Below the pieces are notes generated by a model. It saw only the letters and a program-made list of their open reading frames with translations, did no database searches and was not told where the DNA came from. Below, piece after piece: positions 7,948-16,570 of a stretch of 64,000 nt of DNA. The DNA is from JAOUFP01 sp963801505 (lineage in GTDB: Bacteria; Nitrospirota; Thermodesulfovibrionia; Thermodesulfovibrionales; UBA6898). How positions within the stretch are numbered: position 1 is the first letter of the stretch; each line of letters opens with the position of its first letter. Where the stretch lies: assembly GCA_963801505.1 (NCBI GenBank), contig CAWDEY010000005.1, positions 62,001 to 126,000 on the forward strand, read 5' to 3'. The position numbers and the translations under genes are program-made.

Positions 7948-9449
7948 AGAGAGGTGACCTCGTAATTTTCCTGGTGCATCTTGTTGTCAGCGCGTATGAT
8001 CACCTTTACGCCGTACTGCCTTTCAACATCTTCGATCCCGAGCATCTCCTCGTCAGAGAGCAGCTCTGCGACCAGGGGATGGGCGGTTATGACAATCTTT
8101 GTACTGCCATGCCTGGCCATCTTTTTGATTGTTCGCAATATCTCATAGCAGAGGGTATCTGGAGATTTCACGAAGCCTTTGCCTTCGCAGTAGGGACATG
8201 AAGTGCAGAGCGTCCTGCCTAGATTTTCCCTGACCCGCTTTCTGGTCATCTGTATAAGGCCAAGCTCTGATATATGGAGAATGGTATTTTTTGCCCTGTC
8301 CTTTTTCATCGCCTCGGTGAAGGCATTGAAGAGCTTTTCCCTGTTTTCGAGTTTTTCCATGTCGATAAAATCAACGATTATAATACCGCCAAGGTTCCTC
8401 AGCCGTATCTGGTAGGCGATCTCCTTGACAGCCTCGAGGTTTGTCTTTAATATCGTGTCTTCGAGTCCTTCTTTTCCGACAAATTTCCCGGTGTTTACGT
8501 CAATGACAGTCATAGCCTCTGTCTGGTCTACTACGATATATCCTCCGGATTTGAGCCATACCCTCCTGCCGATAGCGCGGGCAATGTCCAGCTCTATGCC
8601 GAAGGCATCGAAGATCGGCTCTGTTTCCTCATACAGCTCGATCTTTTTGAGCAGCTTGGGGAAATAGGCCTTCACGAAATCTGTTATCCTGCTGTATTCT
8701 TCCGCTGAATCTATGACAAAACGTTCTACATTCTGTGTCATCAGGTCACGGACAGACCGAAAGACAAGATCCAGGTCGCCGTAGAGCATACCCCTGAGAG
8801 GCACTTTGTCCTTTTTCTTTTTCAGGTTTTCCCAGAGAAGAACAAGGAACTGAAGGTCTTTTTTTATCTCATCTTCATGGGAGTTTTCACTTGCTGTTCG
8901 GATGATGAGGCCGTATCCCTCAGGCTTGATCTCAGAGACGAGGACCTTGAGACGTTCGCGCTCTTCCTCATTGGATATCCTTCTGGATATGCCGACATGG
9001 TCCACATCCGGCATCAGGACAAGATACCTTCCCGGAAAAGTGAGATATGATGTCACCCTTGCGCCTTTACTGCCTATGGGGTCTTTGGAAACCTGGACAA
9101 GCAGTTCCTGTCCTTCCTGAAGGATTTCGTCTATGGACATCTCGGAACGGCCTTTTCTTTGGAGAAAATCCATGGAATCACCGTTTTCCGCATCTTCAAA
9201 GAGCGGAGCGAATTCATCTTTACCTGTCTGTATATCGCCTACATAGAGAAAGGCCGCTTTTTCGAGCCCGATGTCAACAAAGGCGGACTGCATCCCTGGC
9301 AGTATTTTTACGACCTTACCCTTATAAATGTTTCCGACAAGGCTTGCGTCGCGTTTGCGTTCGACATAGAATTCGACCACCTGCCCGCCTTCTAGAAGCG
9401 CGACCCGTATTTCCCCCTGCGTGACGTTGATCAGTATCTCGCTGCCCAT
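7944..9449 (-). CDS. rng: Ribonuclease G (Rne/Rng family endoribonuclease)
   Basis: A single-strand-specific endoribonuclease acting in rRNA maturation and mRNA decay. The N-terminal S1 domain (VGNIYKGKVVKILPGMQSAFVDIGLEKAAFLYV) is near residues 35-70. The RNase H-like/5'-sensor region and DNase I-like catalytic part (VDQTEAMTVIDVNTGKF, with IIIVDFIDM holding the metal-binding acidic residues) follow. A zinc-link CTSCPYCEGKG motif lies near 415-425. I chose ATG 9449 (MGSEILINV), preceded by AAGGGG, over an upstream in-frame codon at 9479 because family members start here. It still overlaps the radical-SAM gene by 19 bases. It lacks the long C-terminal scaffold of RNase E, hence RNase G. The operon order radical SAM, rng, larE suggests co-transcription. 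Confidence 0.9.
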   Translation of the reverse strand: MGSEILINVTQGEIRVALLEGGQVVEFYVERKRDASLVGNIYKGKVVKILPGMQSAFVDIGLEKAAFLYVGDIQTGKDEFAPLFEDAENGDSMDFLQRKGRSEMSIDEILQEGQELLVQVSKDPIGSKGARVTSYLTFPGRYLVLMPDVDHVGISRRISNEEERERLKVLVSEIKPEGYGLIIRTASENSHEDEIKKDLQFLVLLWENLKKKKDKVPLRGMLYGDLDLVFRSVRDLMTQNVERFVIDSAEEYSRITDFVKAYFPKLLKKIELYEETEPIFDAFGIELDIARAIGRRVWLKSGGYIVVDQTEAMTVIDVNTGKFVGKEGLEDTILKTNLEAVKEIAYQIRLRNLGGIIIVDFIDMEKLENREKLFNAFTEAMKKDRAKNTILHISELGLIQMTRKRVRENLGRTLCTSCPYCEGKGFVKSPDTLCYEILRTIKKMARHGSTKIVITAHPLVAELLSDEEMLGIEDVERQYGVKVIIRADNKMHQENYEVTSL

Positions 9450-11899
9450 ATTTTTTCCCCTTCTATAGGTGTTTTCCACCCCGTACTGTCCCAGCCGGAC
9501 ATCTCCACCCTTGTGACCTCCAGGTCATCGACCGAAACCCCGAAAATTTCGTTGATGATTTCTGCGAGCTTCACCTTTACCTCTGCGAGGTCCCTGAGGG
9601 TCACCTGAAAAGTTCTCTGGTCCAGTTGCGTAATGTCTTCGACCATGTCCTTCATATTAAACAGCCTGTTGCCCCTCTGCGCCGGTATTTCCTTTTTACC
9701 CAGAAAATCCGCGACAGAAAGACCTTTATCATTCTTTATATCATATACATATCTGCCAATAAAACTGTCCAGGGATTTTTCTTTTCCTGAAATAAAGGAA
9801 AATTCGCTTACGTGCATGCCCTCGGGCAAGGTCCTGTTTAATAACTCCACTGCTGATTCCGCATTGAAAGGCAGCAACAGTTCTGTGTCAAGATATTCTC
9901 TCAGTCCTGCTATACCTACCCGAAGCGCAGGGCCAAAGGACATTATCGGCACTGAACTGAACCCTTTGGAATATTTGAAAGGAAATGACGCCCTTCGCAT
10001 AGCGCGTATGAATGCATTCGTCAGCTCAAGATGTGAGAGATGTCTGGCATTACCTGTCTTTGAAAATTGCAGCCTTATTTTTATGGACTGGCTCTCTGTC
10101 TCCGGTCTGTTCCCGGGCTGAAAAGTAACAGTACGGCTTTCATTCTCTGATTCCGGGGCAGGGCATTTCAGGCCGCAGGCATGACATTTTTTTCTGCAGT
10201 CTGAGGTGAAGCTGCCTGAGAGTGCTGCCTGATATTCCTTTATCAGATAGTCCTTTGTTATGCCTGTATTGATGTTGTCCCACGGCAGAGGACTATCTGT
10301 TGGATATTCCCTCACCGCATATCCAACAGCGTCTATGCCGGTCATATCCATGGCCTGCTTCCACTTGTCAAAATCAAAGTGGTCTGTCCAGGGATCAAGC
10401 CTGCAACCCAGGGACCAGGCAGCCTCTATCAGCGGGGAAAGGTGTTCGTCCCCACGGGCAAATACTGCCTCAAGCAGGGCCATCTCCTCCCGATGGCCTT
10501 TATACTGAAGGCCGCGTTTTGAGAGGTTTTTCCTGAGATAACGGTTCTTTTCCTTCAGGAGCTCCATATCATTCTGTCCGCACCACTGAAACGGGGTGTG
10601 TGCTTTGGGTATGAATGATGAAACACCAACGGAGATGTTGACTGCTCTGCCTGTGAGCTTTCTTGATATCTTTGTTGCCTTCATGACCATTTCAGGGATC
10701 GCCTCTATGTCTTCATCAGTCTCCGTTGGAAGACCGGTCATGAAATATAGCTTCAGATTATGCCAGCCTGCGCTGAATAGTGTTTCAAGGGCTTTGATGT
10801 AGGTCTCTTCAGTAAAGTCCTTGTTTATCACTGCCCTGAGCCTGTCCGTGCCTGCCTCGGGCGCTATTGTAAAGCCGGATTTTCTGACAACCTTTATCTC
10901 CTCAAGCATCTCCCTGCTTACAGAGCCTACACGCAGGGAGGGGAGAGATAGGGATATCCTTTTGTTATAGAATTTCCTGTTGAATTCTTTCATGAGATAG
11001 TTCAGGCAGGAATAGTCTCCGGAACTCAGCGAGGTGAAGGAGAGCGCATCATAGCCTGTGTTTGCCAGTGATTTTTCCGCAAGCTCCATTATCTTCTCAG
11101 GAGAACGCTCACGCACCGGCCTGTAGGTCATCCCGGCCTGGCAGAACCTGCAGCCCATGGTGCAGCCGCGTGAGATCTCGATATTAATCCTGTCATGTAC
11201 TATATTCATAAACGGCAGCACAGGGCTGTCAGGGAACGGCGCATCTTCAAGCGACGTGATATATCTGCGGATTACCGGCTTTTCTTTCCCGAGTGCCGGT
11301 ACGTAAACGCCTTCGATCTTACCCAAAGCCTGCAGCAGGGAAAGTTTGTTGTTCTGTCCCCCTTCTTTCCACTGATGGTACGCACTCAGCATCTCAGGTA
11401 CAGCTTCTTCGCCGTCTCCAATTAAAAAGGCGTCTATAAAAGCTGCCATGGGAAGGGGATTGACAGTGCAGGGACCTCCTGCAATGACTAGGGGAATGTC
11501 GTACATACCCATTCTTTCTTCATGTTTTATGGGTATTCCGCCCAGATGGAGCATGTTCAGGACTGTGGTATAGGAGAGTTCATACTGAAGGCTGAACCCT
11601 ATAATATCAAACTCCTTCAGTGGTTTTTTTGACTCCAGGGACGTTAGGGGCACATCCTGTGATTTTAATGCCTCTTCAAGGTCTGGCCAGGGCGCAAAGA
11701 CCCGTTCAGCAGAGGCAAAATGGAGATTGTTTATAATTTGATAAAGGACCTTCATCCCCAGGTGCGACATACCTATTTCATAAACATCCGGGAAAGCAAG
11801 GGCCACCTTTACAGGGGCTTTCTTATGGACAGAATTGATTTCGCTGTTTATGTATCTGCTGGGTTTCTGAAAATGTATATAATTCACCTCATTAAACAT
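9431..11899 (-). CDS. B12-binding-like radical SAM protein fused to DUF2344
   Basis: An 822-residue protein of the uncharacterised radical-SAM fusion family often found beside rng. The N-terminal part (VALAFPDVYEIGMSHLGMKV, IIGFSLQYELSYTTVLNML) resembles a cobalamin-binding Rossmann domain. The radical-SAM cluster motif CTMGCRFCQAG lies near residue 250, followed by a TIM-barrel with GGD-like and EAGTDRLR segments. A separate cysteine motif CRKKCHACGLKCP sits near 590. The C-terminal 200 residues (FSKTGNARHLSHLELTNAFI, FSSVPIMSFGPALRVG) are DUF2344. Adjacency to RNase G hints at RNA modification or a rRNA-linked role, but no reaction is established. It is intact and starts divergently from bamD with a 78-base gap. 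Confidence 0.88.
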   Translation of the reverse strand: MFNEVNYIHFQKPSRYINSEINSVHKKAPVKVALAFPDVYEIGMSHLGMKVLYQIINNLHFASAERVFAPWPDLEEALKSQDVPLTSLESKKPLKEFDIIGFSLQYELSYTTVLNMLHLGGIPIKHEERMGMYDIPLVIAGGPCTVNPLPMAAFIDAFLIGDGEEAVPEMLSAYHQWKEGGQNNKLSLLQALGKIEGVYVPALGKEKPVIRRYITSLEDAPFPDSPVLPFMNIVHDRINIEISRGCTMGCRFCQAGMTYRPVRERSPEKIMELAEKSLANTGYDALSFTSLSSGDYSCLNYLMKEFNRKFYNKRISLSLPSLRVGSVSREMLEEIKVVRKSGFTIAPEAGTDRLRAVINKDFTEETYIKALETLFSAGWHNLKLYFMTGLPTETDEDIEAIPEMVMKATKISRKLTGRAVNISVGVSSFIPKAHTPFQWCGQNDMELLKEKNRYLRKNLSKRGLQYKGHREEMALLEAVFARGDEHLSPLIEAAWSLGCRLDPWTDHFDFDKWKQAMDMTGIDAVGYAVREYPTDSPLPWDNINTGITKDYLIKEYQAALSGSFTSDCRKKCHACGLKCPAPESENESRTVTFQPGNRPETESQSIKIRLQFSKTGNARHLSHLELTNAFIRAMRRASFPFKYSKGFSSVPIMSFGPALRVGIAGLREYLDTELLLPFNAESAVELLNRTLPEGMHVSEFSFISGKEKSLDSFIGRYVYDIKNDKGLSVADFLGKKEIPAQRGNRLFNMKDMVEDITQLDQRTFQVTLRDLAEVKVKLAEIINEIFGVSVDDLEVTRVEMSGWDSTGWKTPIEGEKIWAARY

Positions 11900-11977
11900 A
11901 ACACTCTCAAATATGCTTTGGCAATATTTGCGTCATGGAGGCTTGACTTCAAACATGTTTTGCAGTTTAAATAGCAT

Positions 11978-12748
11978 ATGAAATTGCTCAGGATAATTTT
12001 CAGTATAACAATGCTGCTTTTTGTCTTTGCCTGCTCAGGGAAGGCCACTGTAAAAGTTACTTCAGAGCAATTCAATGCAGAGAGCTCTTTTGAGAAGGCC
12101 AATAAGCTAATAGATGATAAGGAGTATGAAAAGGCCAGGGCCTTGCTCCTTGAAGTCAAAAACAGGGACCTGACAAAAAAGTATGCCCCCCTTGCGCAGC
12201 TCAGGATTGCTGATGCCTATGTCAAGGAAGGGGAGCCTGAGCTCGCTGCAGCTGAATTCAGGAAATTTCTTGAAATCTATCCTGATCACAGGTACGCCTC
12301 TTATGCGCAGTATCAGATCGCCATGATATATTTCAACCAGATTGAAAGTCCTGAGCGAGGATACGGCGGAGCTGAAAAGGCTCTTGAGGAGTTTGAGAAG
12401 CTCAAAAAAGATTTTCCTCGGAACCCGTATAAGGACCTGATAGATATAAGGATAGAAAAGTGCAGAAACACCATTGCAGACTATGAATTTCTGGTGGGAG
12501 AGTTCTATCTTAAGCAGGACAAATACAAGGCTGCTATCGGCAGATTTGAAACCGTGCTGACTAAGTACCCTGATTACAAAAAAGAGGAAAACGTGCTTCT
12601 GGATCTTGGAATTGCTTACAGCAAGTCCGGAGACCCTGAAAAGGCGGAATTGTATCTGAACCGGTTAATTGAAAAGTATCCCAATAGCCGGCTTAGGATT
12701 GCCGCCCAAAAAGAGCTTTCATCATCAAAGAAAGCCGCAAAAAAATAG
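11978..12748 (+). CDS. bamD: BamD-like outer-membrane assembly lipoprotein
   Basis: A 256-residue lipoprotein. The signal peptide MKLLRIIFSITMLLFVFAC ends in lipobox VFAC, with the lipidated cysteine at residue 19. It is followed by repeated TPR units, including YAPLAQLRIADAYVKEGEPE, FLEIYPDHRYASYAQYQIA, FPRNPYKDLIDIRIEKC and YPDYKKEENVLLDLGIAYSK. The spacing (FLEIYPDHRYASYAQYQIAMIYF) is characteristic of BamD/ComL, which docks with BamA on the periplasmic face of the outer membrane to insert beta-barrels. The length matches the family. It stands alone, divergent from the radical-SAM gene. A dispersed repeat separates it from the downstream siroheme gene. The alternative, a generic TPR lipoprotein, is less likely. 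Confidence 0.85.
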   Translation: MKLLRIIFSITMLLFVFACSGKATVKVTSEQFNAESSFEKANKLIDDKEYEKARALLLEVKNRDLTKKYAPLAQLRIADAYVKEGEPELAAAEFRKFLEIYPDHRYASYAQYQIAMIYFNQIESPERGYGGAEKALEEFEKLKKDFPRNPYKDLIDIRIEKCRNTIADYEFLVGEFYLKQDKYKAAIGRFETVLTKYPDYKKEENVLLDLGIAYSKSGDPEKAELYLNRLIEKYPNSRLRIAAQKELSSSKKAAKK

Positions 12749-12762
12749 ATTGTCTTGAAAAG

Positions 12763-12869
12763 TTCACCACAGAGACACAGAGGACGCATAGAGAGACAAT
12801 TTCTTTCTGCCCTTTCGGAGGCAAGCAAAATTAACAAAACCCTCTGTGATCTTTGCAGCTCTGCGGTAA
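12763..12869. repeat. Intergenic CCACAGAG-type repeat, copy B
   Basis: The left arm TTCACCACAGAG acacagagg and right arm cctctgtgat ... ctctgcggtaag flank about 60 bases of unrelated sequence. It is the same repeat type as at 6913-6993. It occupies the whole spacer between bamD and the precorrin-2 dehydrogenase gene, so it may act as a transcript-end hairpin. Confidence 0.6.
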
Positions 12870-12897
12870 GTAAGTGTCTTTGCTGCTCCTCTCCCTT

Positions 12898-13536
12898 ATG
12901 AATTATTATCCTGCATTTCTTAATCTCCAGGGGAAAAAGGTGGTTGTTGTGGGCGGCGGTAAGGTTGCGGAGCGCAAGGTCCTGACACTGATCAAAGCAG
13001 GTGCGGTTGTTACGGTCATCAGTCCGCTGATTACCAGGAGGCTCAGGAAGGAAAAAGAGACCGGTCACATGAACCATCTACATCGTCCCTACAGGAAGGG
13101 AGATTTGAAAGACAGCTTCATGGTGATCGCTGCTACCGATTCACCTGAGGTCAATACGAGAGTTGCCGGGGATGCCCCGGGCCTGCTGAATGTTGTCGAT
13201 GTCCCCTCGGAATGTAACTTCATAGCGCCTTCTGTTGTCAGGCGGGGGCCCCTTGTTTTCGCCATATCCACAGGAGGTACAAGCCCGGCCTTTGCAAAGG
13301 CTGTCAGGAAAGAGATAGAGAAATTATACGGAAAAGTCTTTTCCGATTACCTCGGGTTCGTCAAATCCCTCAGGGGCCGGACGATGCAGGAGATAACCGA
13401 TAAGGCGGCAAGAGAAAAGTTTCTGAAAAGTCTGGCTTCCGGAGATATACTGGATACTCTGCGGACTAAAGGGCTGGACAGTGTCAAGAAGTCTGTGATG
13501 CTCAGATTCACCAAATTAGCTGCAAAAAAGCACTGA
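12898..13536 (+). CDS. Precorrin-2 dehydrogenase / sirohydrochlorin ferrochelatase
   Basis: A bifunctional siroheme-branch enzyme of about 212 residues, equivalent to the CysG N-terminal half / Met8p / SirC. It has MNYYPAFLNLQGKKVVVVGG then GKVAERKVLTLIKAGA, the NAD-binding Rossmann loop. The central VPSECNFIAPSVVRRGPLVF segment with FAISTGGTSPAFAKAVRKEIE forms the ferrochelatase/dimerisation domain. I chose ATG 12898, which begins the conserved MNYYP motif, over an in-frame TTG upstream. It oxidises precorrin-2 to sirohydrochlorin and may insert iron, giving siroheme or the heme precursor in anaerobes. The usual neighbours (hemA, ccsA) are not present here. The gene is intact. Confidence 0.85.
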   Translation: MNYYPAFLNLQGKKVVVVGGGKVAERKVLTLIKAGAVVTVISPLITRRLRKEKETGHMNHLHRPYRKGDLKDSFMVIAATDSPEVNTRVAGDAPGLLNVVDVPSECNFIAPSVVRRGPLVFAISTGGTSPAFAKAVRKEIEKLYGKVFSDYLGFVKSLRGRTMQEITDKAAREKFLKSLASGDILDTLRTKGLDSVKKSVMLRFTKLAAKKH

Positions 13537-13561
13537 CCCGGATTACTCAAAGCATCTTTTT

Positions 13562-14173
13562 TTAGCAAAAGTTGTCTGTTATGTAGGCCTTACCATCATC
13601 AGAAAAAGCAACTCCGATTCCATGTCGCTTGAAATAAGGAGTCAGGATATTTGCCCTGTGGCCTTTGCTGCTCATCCATAGTTTTACCACTGACTCGGCG
13701 ATTTTGTCTTCAGTGTTCCATTTGAAAAAAGTTTTGCCGTCCTTATAAAAAGAAGTACTGAAGAGATTGGCCTGCGCAATATTTTCTGCGCCGATACAGG
13801 TAGTGCCGCCTGCCCGGATACTGCACTTGAAACCCTCAGCCTTGTACCTGTCATAAAAAGATCTGTCATCGGGATCATTGTGTGAAAAGAAGTTTCGCTT
13901 GACCATGTCCTGACTGTATTTCCTTGCTATCTTGTTCAGGCTTTTGTCCTTTAATAGGGCTGGCAGACCCCTTTTGGCCCTTTCCTCATTTATCAGGACA
14001 TGGATCTTATTTTCGAGTTTCGTGATATCGAGGTCCGGCCCTGAAGATCTGTATGGTAATGCATTACCCTCCCTGCTTTCCGCAATGCCGGTCAAGCAGA
14101 GAAGGCATAAAATAAAAACAGAGGTGATCTTCAGCAAGGTTTTTTCATTCATGTTGACAGAGATATCTTTCAA
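13562..14173 (-). CDS. Secreted CAP-domain (SCP/PR-1-like) protein
   Basis: A 203-residue exported protein. A hydrophobic signal segment (ITSVFILCLLCLTGIAES) follows a short basic start; the in-frame ATG at residue 8 may be the true start. The mature part is a CAP domain. It has HVLINEERAKRGLPALLKD, then LNKIARKYSQDMVKRNFFSH with the first ligand histidine, and then GAENIA. The signature VVKLWMSSKGHRANILTPYF followed by HGIGVAF completes it. Bacterial CAP proteins (YkwD-like) are found in sporulation, adhesion and cell-wall contexts, and no enzymatic role is proven. Several cysteines in the mature part (KCSIRAGGTTCIG and the C-terminal C) may form disulfides. It overlaps nothing and is followed upstream by an SdpI-like gene only four bases away. 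Confidence 0.85.
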   Translation of the reverse strand: MKDISVNMNEKTLLKITSVFILCLLCLTGIAESREGNALPYRSSGPDLDITKLENKIHVLINEERAKRGLPALLKDKSLNKIARKYSQDMVKRNFFSHNDPDDRSFYDRYKAEGFKCSIRAGGTTCIGAENIAQANLFSTSFYKDGKTFFKWNTEDKIAESVVKLWMSSKGHRANILTPYFKRHGIGVAFSDDGKAYITDNFC

Positions 14174-14176
14174 CTC

Positions 14177-14503
14177 TTATAACTTCCTAATGTACAAAAT
14201 CGTTATGATAATTCCAGTTGTCAGGGGAAGCAGGAAACCACAGAAATGTACTGTCCAAACGAAAAAATTATCCAGGTGGTTCTTGTTGCAGGGCATCCGT
14301 GACGATAACAAAAGGTAAAAAAGGCATAATATTATTAATGCCCATCCGCCAAATCTGTTGGCAGGATACCAAACGGAGTCATCAGAAAGAGTTTTACAGG
14401 TTCTAATCCCGTAGACCCGATTTCTTGGCACAATTCCTATGGCAAGGGGTATTGAGGCTATAAGGATCGGGATCGCAGGGATCAGGAATGGATGTGCAGT
14501 CAT
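14177..14503 (-). CDS. SdpI-family membrane protein
   Basis: A 108-residue integral membrane protein with three predicted hydrophobic helices (about 5-24, 52-67 and 82-104). The motif VPRNRVYGIRTCKTLSDDSV followed by WYPANRFGGW is the signature of the SdpI C-terminal domain, named after the Bacillus immunity protein against the SdpC toxin. In Gram-negative bacteria these small proteins are common and their role is unknown. It sits four bases upstream of the CAP-domain gene on the same strand, suggesting one transcript. There is no SdpC-like toxin gene nearby, so an immunity function should not be assumed. Confidence 0.8.
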   Translation of the reverse strand: MTAHPFLIPAIPILIASIPLAIGIVPRNRVYGIRTCKTLSDDSVWYPANRFGGWALIILCLFYLLLSSRMPCNKNHLDNFFVWTVHFCGFLLPLTTGIIITILYIRKL

Positions 14504-14566
14504 GATATTAAGATTCTATACCGGCCAACACCCCTATGGCAGCCTCACCTCTTTAAGTCAAAAAAA

Positions 14567-14656
14567 TGGCGGAGGAGGTGAGATTCGAACTCACGGTAGA
14601 GTCGCCCCTACAACGATTTTCAAGACCGTCGCCTTCAACCGCTCGGCCACCCCTCC
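14567..14656 (-). tRNA. tRNA-Ser (anticodon TGA)
   Basis: The reverse complement begins GGAGGGGTGGCCGAGC and ends in an encoded CCA. It folds as a type II tRNA with a 7-bp acceptor (one G-U), D arm, anticodon loop CTTGAAA giving anticodon TGA, a long variable arm (GGGGCGACTCTACC region) and T arm GTGAG-TTCGAAT-CTCAC. The long variable arm and anticodon identify serine. Confidence 0.95.
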
Positions 14657-14739
14657 GGGACTGTAATTATAACAGAAACAAAAAAATTTATTCATTGGTT
14701 TAATAATAAATATTTAACTTATAATATAGAGACTGTGAT

Positions 14740-14768
14740 TTGACTTTTTAAAACAAATTAGCTAAATT
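14740..14768 (+). promoter_or_regulatory. Putative sigma-70 promoter for tolQ operon
   Basis: TTGACT at 14740-14745 and TAAATT at 14763-14768 are separated by exactly 17 bases and lie 24 bases before the tolQ ATG. The -35 matches 5 of 6 positions and the -10 matches 4 of 6. The surrounding AT-rich tract offers other -10-like words (TTATAATATAG at about 14719), so the assignment is tentative. Confidence 0.4.
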
Positions 14769-14792
14769 CAAAAAAACTCTTGAGAGGTAACT

Positions 14793-15422
14793 ATGAATCA
14801 TTCAGCTCTTCAGTTAATCCTTCAGGCAGGCTATGTTGTAAAAGGGGTCCTGCTTATACTTCTTTTTTTCTCTGTTGTCTCGTGGGCGATTATTTTTTAT
14901 AAACAGAGATATTTTTCAAAGGCCAATAAGGAATCGGAAATATTTTTGCGGGCATACAGGACCAGCAAAAATGTGGCTGACCTCTATAAGGTGACAAAGA
15001 ATATTTATTTAAGCCCTATCGCAAATGTGTTTAAATCCGTTTACTCAGAGGAGACAAACAGGGACAAAAATGAGGTCAAGCGTCTTCTCAGAAGATATGA
15101 GACACTCGAATCAGTAAAGCTCGAGAAATATCTTAATTTTCTTGCAACCACAGGCTCAACGTCACCTTTTATCGGACTGTTTGGGACAGTCTGGGGGATC
15201 ATGAATTCCTTCCAGGGCATCGGCTCTGCGGGTTCAGCCTCTCTTGCTATTGTTGCTCCTGGTATTGCCGAGGCGCTGATAGCAACTGCCGTCGGACTTG
15301 CTGCGGCCATCCCGGCTGTTATTGCGTACAATTATTATCTGAGCACGGCAAGAAAGATGATCATAGACATGGAGGATTTTTCAGAGGACCTCCTTGAGCT
15401 TTTTACGAGGGTAAATAAATGA
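14793..15422 (+). CDS. tolQ: TolQ proton-channel subunit
   Basis: A 209-residue member of the MotA/TolQ/ExbB family. Three transmembrane helices are visible: about 15-38, 115-140 (with the FIGLFGTVWGIMNSF motif typical of the proton channel) and 155-180 (IAEALIATAVGLAAAIPAVI). The large cytoplasmic loop between the first two contains a charged RRYETLESVKLEKY helix. With TolR it harvests the proton-motive force to drive the Tol-Pal system, which links outer and inner membranes during division. The start has a GAGAGG ribosome-binding site. It overlaps tolR by 4 bases and heads a tolQRAB-pal-cpoB operon. ExbB is excluded by this context. Confidence 0.93.
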   Translation: MNHSALQLILQAGYVVKGVLLILLFFSVVSWAIIFYKQRYFSKANKESEIFLRAYRTSKNVADLYKVTKNIYLSPIANVFKSVYSEETNRDKNEVKRLLRRYETLESVKLEKYLNFLATTGSTSPFIGLFGTVWGIMNSFQGIGSAGSASLAIVAPGIAEALIATAVGLAAAIPAVIAYNYYLSTARKMIIDMEDFSEDLLELFTRVNK

Positions 15423-15820
15423 GGGCGGGCAGAAACAGGTCTGTACTTTCAGAGATAAATGTTACTCCCCTTGTAGATGTCATGCTGGTTATGCTGGTCA
15501 TTTTTATGGTTACAGCCCCGCTCATGCAGCAGGGCGTGGATGTTAATCTGCCCCATGCAAAAGGCAAGGACCTGCCGCCTGAGGAAAGGATATCGATTAT
15601 CATAAAAAGAGACCGCTCTATTTATATGAACGATACGCCGGTTACGATGCCTGCAATGAAACAAAAGCTCGAAGCTATCAGCAAGATGAACCCAAATATT
15701 TTTTTGAAGGCAGACAAAGATGTGCCCTATGGACTGGTTGTTGAAGTAATGGGTGAGATCAAGGAGGCAGGGATAGAAAAGCTCGGGATGATAACCGAAC
15801 CAAAGCTCGATATGAAATGA
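15419..15820 (+). CDS. tolR: TolR biopolymer transport protein
   Basis: A 133-residue ExbD/TolR-type protein. A short cytoplasmic N-terminus is followed by one transmembrane helix, ITPL-type VTPLVDVMLVMLVIFMVTAP, carrying the essential proton-accepting aspartate (PLVDVM). The periplasmic domain includes the ISIIIKRDRSIYMNDTPV strand region. It works as a dimer in the TolQ channel. The ATG overlaps the tolQ stop and its own stop overlaps the tolA-like ATG (ATGA), indicating coupled translation throughout the operon. Confidence 0.92.
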   Translation: MRAGRNRSVLSEINVTPLVDVMLVMLVIFMVTAPLMQQGVDVNLPHAKGKDLPPEERISIIIKRDRSIYMNDTPVTMPAMKQKLEAISKMNPNIFLKADKDVPYGLVVEVMGEIKEAGIEKLGMITEPKLDMK

Positions 15821-16530
15821 GAGGTCCGAGCATCCAGAAGACGGCTGCGGTTTCAGCGCTGCTGCATCTCATTATCCTTATGCTCTCGGTTGTCTTTATA
15901 AATTACTCGAAAAATGTTGTTATGCCATCGCAGTATACGGTGAGCCTCGTGAGTTCTTCCAGGGAGCGTTCTTCGGGAGAGAGTGTTCAAAAAGCTGAAG
16001 AACCAAAATCAAGGGCGGTTGAGAAAGCGAAGGTCCCAGAAGAAAGCAAAGAAGTTACAAAAACGGGAAAAAAGGTAGAGAAAAAAGTTGACGAGAAAAG
16101 GCTTGATGAAAAGATGGCTGTACTCGAAGCTCTGGCTAAAGTAAAACGACTTAGAGAGATCAGAAAGAATGTAGTGGAAATATCGGTTAGAGGCAGTGGC
16201 GCAAAATCCAGTGTGAGATCCTCGGGAAAAGCAGGCCCTGCCAGTGGCCCGAATGGGACGATGGTCGATATGTACAGAGTGAAGATAACTGAAGAAATAC
16301 AGAGTGAGTGGATTTATCCCGACTATATGAAAAAAGGCCATCAGGCGATTGTATCAGTTACGATCCGGAAAGATGGGACACTTCTGAATCCGAGAGTAGA
16401 GAAAAAATCCGGAGATCTTTTTTTTGACAATTCTGTCTTAAAGGCTGTTATAAAAGCATCCCCTGTGACACCGCCACCAAGTGGAATGGAAATGGAGCCT
16501 CTGGAGATTAAGTTTTCTTATGACAGGTAG
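15817..16530 (+). CDS. tolA: TolA-like energy-transducing protein (TonB C-terminal domain)
   Basis: A 237-residue protein with an N-terminal membrane anchor (TAAVSALLHLIILMLSVVFI), a lysine/glutamate-rich extended middle (residues about 50-110, alternating KxxEE and KVEKK patterns) that would span the periplasm, and a C-terminal TonB/TolA domain (IQSEWIYPDYMKKGHQAIVS followed by VTIRKDGTLLNPRVEKKSG, then FDNSVLKAVIKASP). In the Tol system TolA bridges TolQR to Pal and TolB. It is shorter than E. coli TolA, mainly in the helical region. Position between tolR and tolB supports tolA over tonB. Confidence 0.88.
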   Translation: MRGPSIQKTAAVSALLHLIILMLSVVFINYSKNVVMPSQYTVSLVSSSRERSSGESVQKAEEPKSRAVEKAKVPEESKEVTKTGKKVEKKVDEKRLDEKMAVLEALAKVKRLREIRKNVVEISVRGSGAKSSVRSSGKAGPASGPNGTMVDMYRVKITEEIQSEWIYPDYMKKGHQAIVSVTIRKDGTLLNPRVEKKSGDLFFDNSVLKAVIKASPVTPPPSGMEMEPLEIKFSYDR

Positions 16531-16570
16531 CAGTCTAAAAATACAACAAACAAGAAATAGGAGTCATATA

